From assembly GCA_904420065.1 (NCBI GenBank), contig CAJFTU010000057.1:1-35864 (forward strand): DNA of 35,864 nucleotides. The letters run 5' to 3'. The notes below the pieces were generated by a model. It made no database searches and was not told where the DNA came from. It saw only the letters and a program-made list of their open reading frames with translations. Shown in pieces: positions 32,572 through 35,864 of the stretch. Position 1 is the stretch's first letter. Every line of letters starts with the position of its first letter. The position numbers and the translations under genes were made by a program. This DNA comes from an uncultured Emergencia sp. GTDB lineage: Bacteria; Bacillota; Clostridia; Peptostreptococcales; Anaerovoracaceae.

Positions 32572-34296
32572 ATGAAGGTAGATGTTTTAGTAGCCGAAAT
32601 CGGCTCGACGACTACGGTAGTAAACGCGTTTAAGGATCTGGATACGGATAATCCGGTGTTTTGGGCGCAGGGACAGGCACCGACGTCGGTTTTGGATGGA
32701 GATGTGCGCATCGGCCTGCAGGGGGCTATCGACGACCTGTGCAAAAAGATGAATATCGATAATCTGGAATACGGAGAGATGCTGGCCACTTCGTCAGCCG
32801 CCGGAGGACTGAAGATGACGGTCCACGGTCTGGTCTACGATATGACGGCTAAGGCGGCAAAGGAGGCAGCTCTCGGCGCAGGAGGCATCATCCACTACAT
32901 TACCGCCGGAAAGCTGCGCAGAACCGATTTGGCAAAGATCAAGGAAATCAATCCCAACTTGATCCTGATCGCCGGCGGCGTGGACTACGGCGAACGGGAC
33001 ACGGCCATCGAAAATGCGGAAAAAATCCGCAGCCTGGGACTGAAGACGCCGATCATCTATGCGGGAAATATCGAGAATCAGGAAGAGATGAAGCTGATTT
33101 TCGACGAGGAAAGCGGACAGCAGCTTTACAACGTAGAAAACGTATATCCGAAGATCGACGACCTCAACGTAGAACCTTGTCGAAAGGTTATACAGGATGC
33201 TTTTGAGCAGCACATCACCCATGCGCCGGGAATGGAACATGTTCGCGATATGGTCAACGGCCCGATCATCCCGACGCCGGGCGCAGTCATGGAGTGCACC
33301 AAGCTGCTGTACGACTGCCTCGGGGATCTGATCGTACTGGACGTAGGCGGCGCTACCACGGATCTTCACTCTGTAGCGACAGAGTCGGACAAGATTGCCA
33401 GAATCATGATTTCTCCGGAACCTAAGGCGAAGAGAACCGTAGAAGGGGATCTGGGCGTCTATGTCAACCGGATGAAGGTTATCGAGTCCATCGGAGAAGA
33501 ACAGATGCGCAAGGATTGCGAAAAGATGGGCATCGATCTGGACGAAACTCTGGCCAGCTATGTGGCGATACCGAAGACAGAAGCGGAGTTCAAGCTGGTA
33601 GAACGACTGACGAAGGAAGCGGTGCTCAAAGCGGTGGAGCGGCATGCGGGGATCATCCGCTATATCTACGGACCGTCAGGCCGAAGCACTGTAGCCGAAG
33701 GCAAGGATCTGACGCAGGTGAAATATATCGTGGGAACGGGAGGCGCGCTGACCCGGCTGCCTCATCGGGTAGAGATCATGGAGGAGATCGCCAAGCACAA
33801 CGAAACCGGCATGATGCTTTTCCCGACAGAGCACGCCCAGATTCTGGTGGACAACGACTACATCATGGCTTCCCTGGGCGTATTGTCAAAGAGATACAGA
33901 GAAGCAGCCATAAAACTTCTTGAAAAGAGTCTGGATTTCAAGTTCCCGGAAAGAAAGGCAGAGAATAATGCGGCCAAGTATATGGCGGAAATCGATTATG
34001 CCGATGCCGAAGCAAAGAAGCGGGACGAGGAGTATAAAAAACACATTGAAGAAATGGAAAACATGGGCTACGATATGAGCGCCTATAAAGAAGAGGAAAC
34101 CATAGGCGGAGCCACAGACGCCGAGGTAGAAGCCGCCCGCAGAGAGGCTTTGGACGAAAAAGAGGAAATGCGTCAGGGAGGCGGAGTCAAAGGAAAATGG
34201 GCAGCCAAGACGGAAAGCGGCGGCCAGTATATGGGGGACTGTACCCACGACTGCAAGCACTGCACGCGAAGAAACTGTCCAAATAGAGTAGAATAG
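32572..34296 (+). CDS. MutL/GlmL-family protein, probable chaperone/reactivase for the ornithine aminomutase
   Basis: This 574-aa protein belongs to the actin/Hsp70-like ATPase group of GlmL/MutL. It has the phosphate-1 motif AEIGSTTTVVNAF (about 6-18), phosphate-2 LDVGGATTDLHSV (about 259-271) and adenosine motif VGTGGALTRLP. Relatives sit beside B12-dependent mutases and are thought to exchange damaged cofactor, so OraSE is the likely client. It is longer than typical GlmL (about 460 aa). The extra C-terminus has a charged helical stretch (AEAKKRDEEYKKHIEEMENM) and ends in CTHDCKHCTRRNC (C-x3-C-x2-C-x4-C), a possible metal or cluster site. GAGGAGG precedes ATG. A weak -10 (TAGAAT, near 32536) is present. 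Confidence 0.87.
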   Translation: MKVDVLVAEIGSTTTVVNAFKDLDTDNPVFWAQGQAPTSVLDGDVRIGLQGAIDDLCKKMNIDNLEYGEMLATSSAAGGLKMTVHGLVYDMTAKAAKEAALGAGGIIHYITAGKLRRTDLAKIKEINPNLILIAGGVDYGERDTAIENAEKIRSLGLKTPIIYAGNIENQEEMKLIFDEESGQQLYNVENVYPKIDDLNVEPCRKVIQDAFEQHITHAPGMEHVRDMVNGPIIPTPGAVMECTKLLYDCLGDLIVLDVGGATTDLHSVATESDKIARIMISPEPKAKRTVEGDLGVYVNRMKVIESIGEEQMRKDCEKMGIDLDETLASYVAIPKTEAEFKLVERLTKEAVLKAVERHAGIIRYIYGPSGRSTVAEGKDLTQVKYIVGTGGALTRLPHRVEIMEEIAKHNETGMMLFPTEHAQILVDNDYIMASLGVLSKRYREAAIKLLEKSLDFKFPERKAENNAAKYMAEIDYADAEAKKRDEEYKKHIEEMENMGYDMSAYKEEETIGGATDAEVEAARREALDEKEEMRQGGGVKGKWAAKTESGGQYMGDCTHDCKHCTRRNCPNRVE

Positions 34297-34416
34297 GTCT
34301 TCAGAGCGGTTGGCGCCTTCGGATGAGAAAGCGGCGAAAAACGATTGCTGATTTGTCCCCTTTGAAAATAGGGTGAAACCGCTGCTTAAGGGCGGCAAGG
34401 AGAAAAGGAGAAAAAT

Positions 34417-35505
34417 ATGTACCCAAAACTGATTATCGATTTAAAAAAACTGGAAAACAATTTGAACGCTGTAGCGGAAATTACCAAAGACCGCGGTCAC
34501 TGCTCGCTGATGATCGTGACCAAGGGACTTTGCGCAGATAAAGAGATGGTAAAGATGGTGGCAGAAAATCCCAACGTGGACTTTATCGCCGATTCCCGGG
34601 TAAAGAATATCGCCTCTTTTGCGGATACGGCCAGAGCTGCGGGAAAAAAGACCGTGCTTCTTAGAATTCCGATGCACTGCGAAGCTGCCGAAGTGGTCAA
34701 GTACGTGGATCTGTCCTTTAACTCGGAGCTTTCCACCATTGGTCTGCTCAACGAAGAGGCAGAAAAGGCCGGAATCGTCCACGACATCGTGCTGATGATC
34801 GATCTGGGCGATCTTCGCGAGGGCATATTCTTCGAGAGAGAAGACTTGATCCGCCAGGCGGTTTCGGAGATACTGAAGATGAAAAACATCCGTCTCTACG
34901 GCATCGGCGTCAATCTGACCTGCTACGGCGCGATTATTCCGAAGTATGACAATCTGTCCAAGCTGGTGGAAATCGGACGCAAGATTGAAGAAGAATTCGG
35001 CATTGAGCTGCAGATGATTTCGGGAGGCAATTCCAGCTCCATCTATCTGATCGACAAAGGAGAAATGCCGGAAGGAATAAATAATCTTCGTTTAGGCGAG
35101 GCCTTCCTTTTAGGAAACGACACGGCTTACGAGACCAAGCTGCCGGGAACTACCGGAGACGGGCTGATCTTGCAGGCACAGATCATCGAGCTGAAGGAGA
35201 AACCGTCTCTGCCAATCGGTGAAGTCGGCGTGGACGCCTTCGGTCAGAAGCCGTACTATGAGGATCGCGGAATGATGAAGAGGGCGATCATCGGCATAGG
35301 AAAGCAGGATACGGATCTGGACAGCATGACGCCGAGAGATTCCCAGATTGAGATCATGGGCGGCAGTTCTGACCACATCATCTTAGACGTCACCCATTGC
35401 GACAGAGAGTACAAGGTGGGCGACATCGTCGAATTTGAACTGGGCTATGGCGGTATGCTGAAGACGGCCACCAGCCCGTATGTGGAAAAAGAATACAGGA
35501 AATAA
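34417..35505 (+). CDS. orr: Ornithine racemase
   Basis: This 362-aa PLP enzyme has the alanine-racemase-type barrel: PKLIIDLKKLENNL at the start and the PLP lysine at Lys36 (MIVTKGLCAD). SGGNSSSIYL supplies the cofactor phosphate loop. Orr interconverts L- and D-ornithine, giving D-ornithine for OraSE. It lies 120 bp downstream of the mutL-like gene without a clear terminator between, and AAGGAGAAAAAG supplies the RBS. It is the last gene of the cluster, closed by the terminator at 35514-35545. Confidence 0.92.
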   Translation: MYPKLIIDLKKLENNLNAVAEITKDRGHCSLMIVTKGLCADKEMVKMVAENPNVDFIADSRVKNIASFADTARAAGKKTVLLRIPMHCEAAEVVKYVDLSFNSELSTIGLLNEEAEKAGIVHDIVLMIDLGDLREGIFFEREDLIRQAVSEILKMKNIRLYGIGVNLTCYGAIIPKYDNLSKLVEIGRKIEEEFGIELQMISGGNSSSIYLIDKGEMPEGINNLRLGEAFLLGNDTAYETKLPGTTGDGLILQAQIIELKEKPSLPIGEVGVDAFGQKPYYEDRGMMKRAIIGIGKQDTDLDSMTPRDSQIEIMGGSSDHIILDVTHCDREYKVGDIVEFELGYGGMLKTATSPYVEKEYRK

Positions 35506-35513
35506 GAAATCAG

Positions 35514-35545
35514 AGAGGACTGCGCGTCGGTCCTCTTTTTCTTTG
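35514..35545 (+). terminator. Terminator after orr
   Basis: AGAGGAC (35514-35520) pairs with GTCCTCT (35530-35536) around a 9-base loop and is followed by TTTTTCTTT. Confidence 0.85.
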
Positions 35546-35676
35546 TTTGCAAATCTATGGGGAATAATCGAAATTGTACTACTTTGACGGGAAGAGCAAA
35601 AAGCGCTGGTGGAAAAAAGACCGCTGTGATATTCTTATAGTAGGAAAACATAAACTGTAAGGGGGAGGTGATGACA

Positions 35677-35864
35677 GTGCTGACGAATTCCGATTTACTG
35701 GCGATTTCCCGGCTGCTGGATCAAAAGGTAGGTCGGCGATTGGATCGGCTGGAAGAGAAGGTGGAGCAGCTGGACAAGAGGTTGACGTCGGTGGAAGAGA
35801 AGGTGGATCGGCTGGACAAGAGGCTGACGTCGGTGGAAGAGAAGGTGGATCGGCTGGACAAGAG
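35677..35864 (+). CDS. Coiled-coil repeat protein, 3' end outside the window
   Basis: The SD GGGGGAGGTGAT (35661-35672) ends only 2 bases from ATG 35671 if scored by GGAGG, so GTG 35677 at normal spacing is the better start; ATG 35671 is the alternative. The product begins LTNSDLLAISRLLDQKVGRRLDRLEEK and continues in heptads of VEEKVDRLDKRLTS. It is still open at the window edge, so its full length is unknown. Small proteins of this kind are common in Clostridia and unassigned. The 42-bp DNA repeats could vary in number. Confidence 0.7.
   Translation, partial: MLTNSDLLAISRLLDQKVGRRLDRLEEKVEQLDKRLTSVEEKVDRLDKRLTSVEEKVDRLDK
35753..35864 (+). repeat. 42-bp tandem repeat encoding two heptads per unit
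   Basis: A 14-codon unit encoding RLTSVEEKVDRLDK recurs at least twice almost without change, with a more diverged preceding copy. The array is cut by the window end. Confidence 0.85.

Noticed and set aside
35753-35864. CRISPR array
   Set aside because: The repeats are contiguous and coding, with no spacers.

Overview
The window looks like chromosomal DNA from an anaerobic, amino-acid-fermenting member of the Clostridia (Firmicutes). I infer this from the strong GGAGG ribosome binding sites, the mixed base composition, the complete oxidative ornithine-degradation cluster (ord-ortA-ortB-oraS-oraE, a mutL-like gene and orr), and three sigma-54-dependent activators. An Anaerovoracaceae- or Peptostreptococcales-like host is plausible, but that is inference. 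There are no rRNA or tRNA genes, no CRISPR array, and no recognisable insertion sequence or phage.

Region 1 (1-5.9 kb) is a catabolic island for arginine-like compounds. It holds the 3' part of a dimethylargininase-like gene, a YfcC/DcuC-family carrier whose start looks frameshifted, an M20 amidohydrolase, a second deiminase-type amidinotransferase and a RocB-like M20 peptidase. A terminator closes it. Region 2 (6.0-10.9 kb) is a RocR-like sigma-54 activator, a clear -24/-12 promoter, and then an APC permease, an arginase/agmatinase-family ureohydrolase and a LUD-domain protein. Region 3 (11.0-13.5 kb, minus strand) repeats the same layout: a second PAS-AAA+-Fis activator, a consensus -24/-12 promoter, and a metallo-beta-lactamase-fold hydrolase.

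Region 4 (13.6-18.5 kb) holds a MerR-family regulator, a PuuD-like class I glutamine amidotransferase behind a structured leader, and a three-gene operon of two small multi-spanning membrane proteins plus an M20 amidohydrolase. The operon is preceded by a promoter with MerR-type architecture (19-bp spacer filled by a dyad). A very strong terminator follows, then about 420 bp without a gene that carries a repeated short motif, and a LysR regulator. Region 5 (19.9-24.6 kb) is a MarR regulator with a heterodimeric ABC exporter (one degenerate and one canonical ATPase site), and a convergent ArsR-family regulator.

Region 6 (24.7-35.5 kb) is the ornithine pathway under a third sigma-54 activator. 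A 16-bp palindrome of form TGCAAA-N4-TTTGCA occurs over the -35 box of the activator gene and twice, 23 bp apart, upstream of the consensus -24/-12 promoter of ord. This is a likely autorepression plus enhancer circuit. A terminator and a start-less ORF remnant separate oraE from the mutL-like gene. The window ends in a coiled-coil gene built from 42-bp tandem repeats.

Together the genes suggest a route that imports arginine-type and N-substituted or peptide-bound compounds, deiminates or hydrolyses them to citrulline/ornithine, and ferments ornithine to alanine and acetyl-CoA. Separate sigma-54 activators probably sense different intermediates. The least explained parts are the membrane pair with its M20 enzyme, the arginase-LUD pair, and the island of two different deiminases with RocB.
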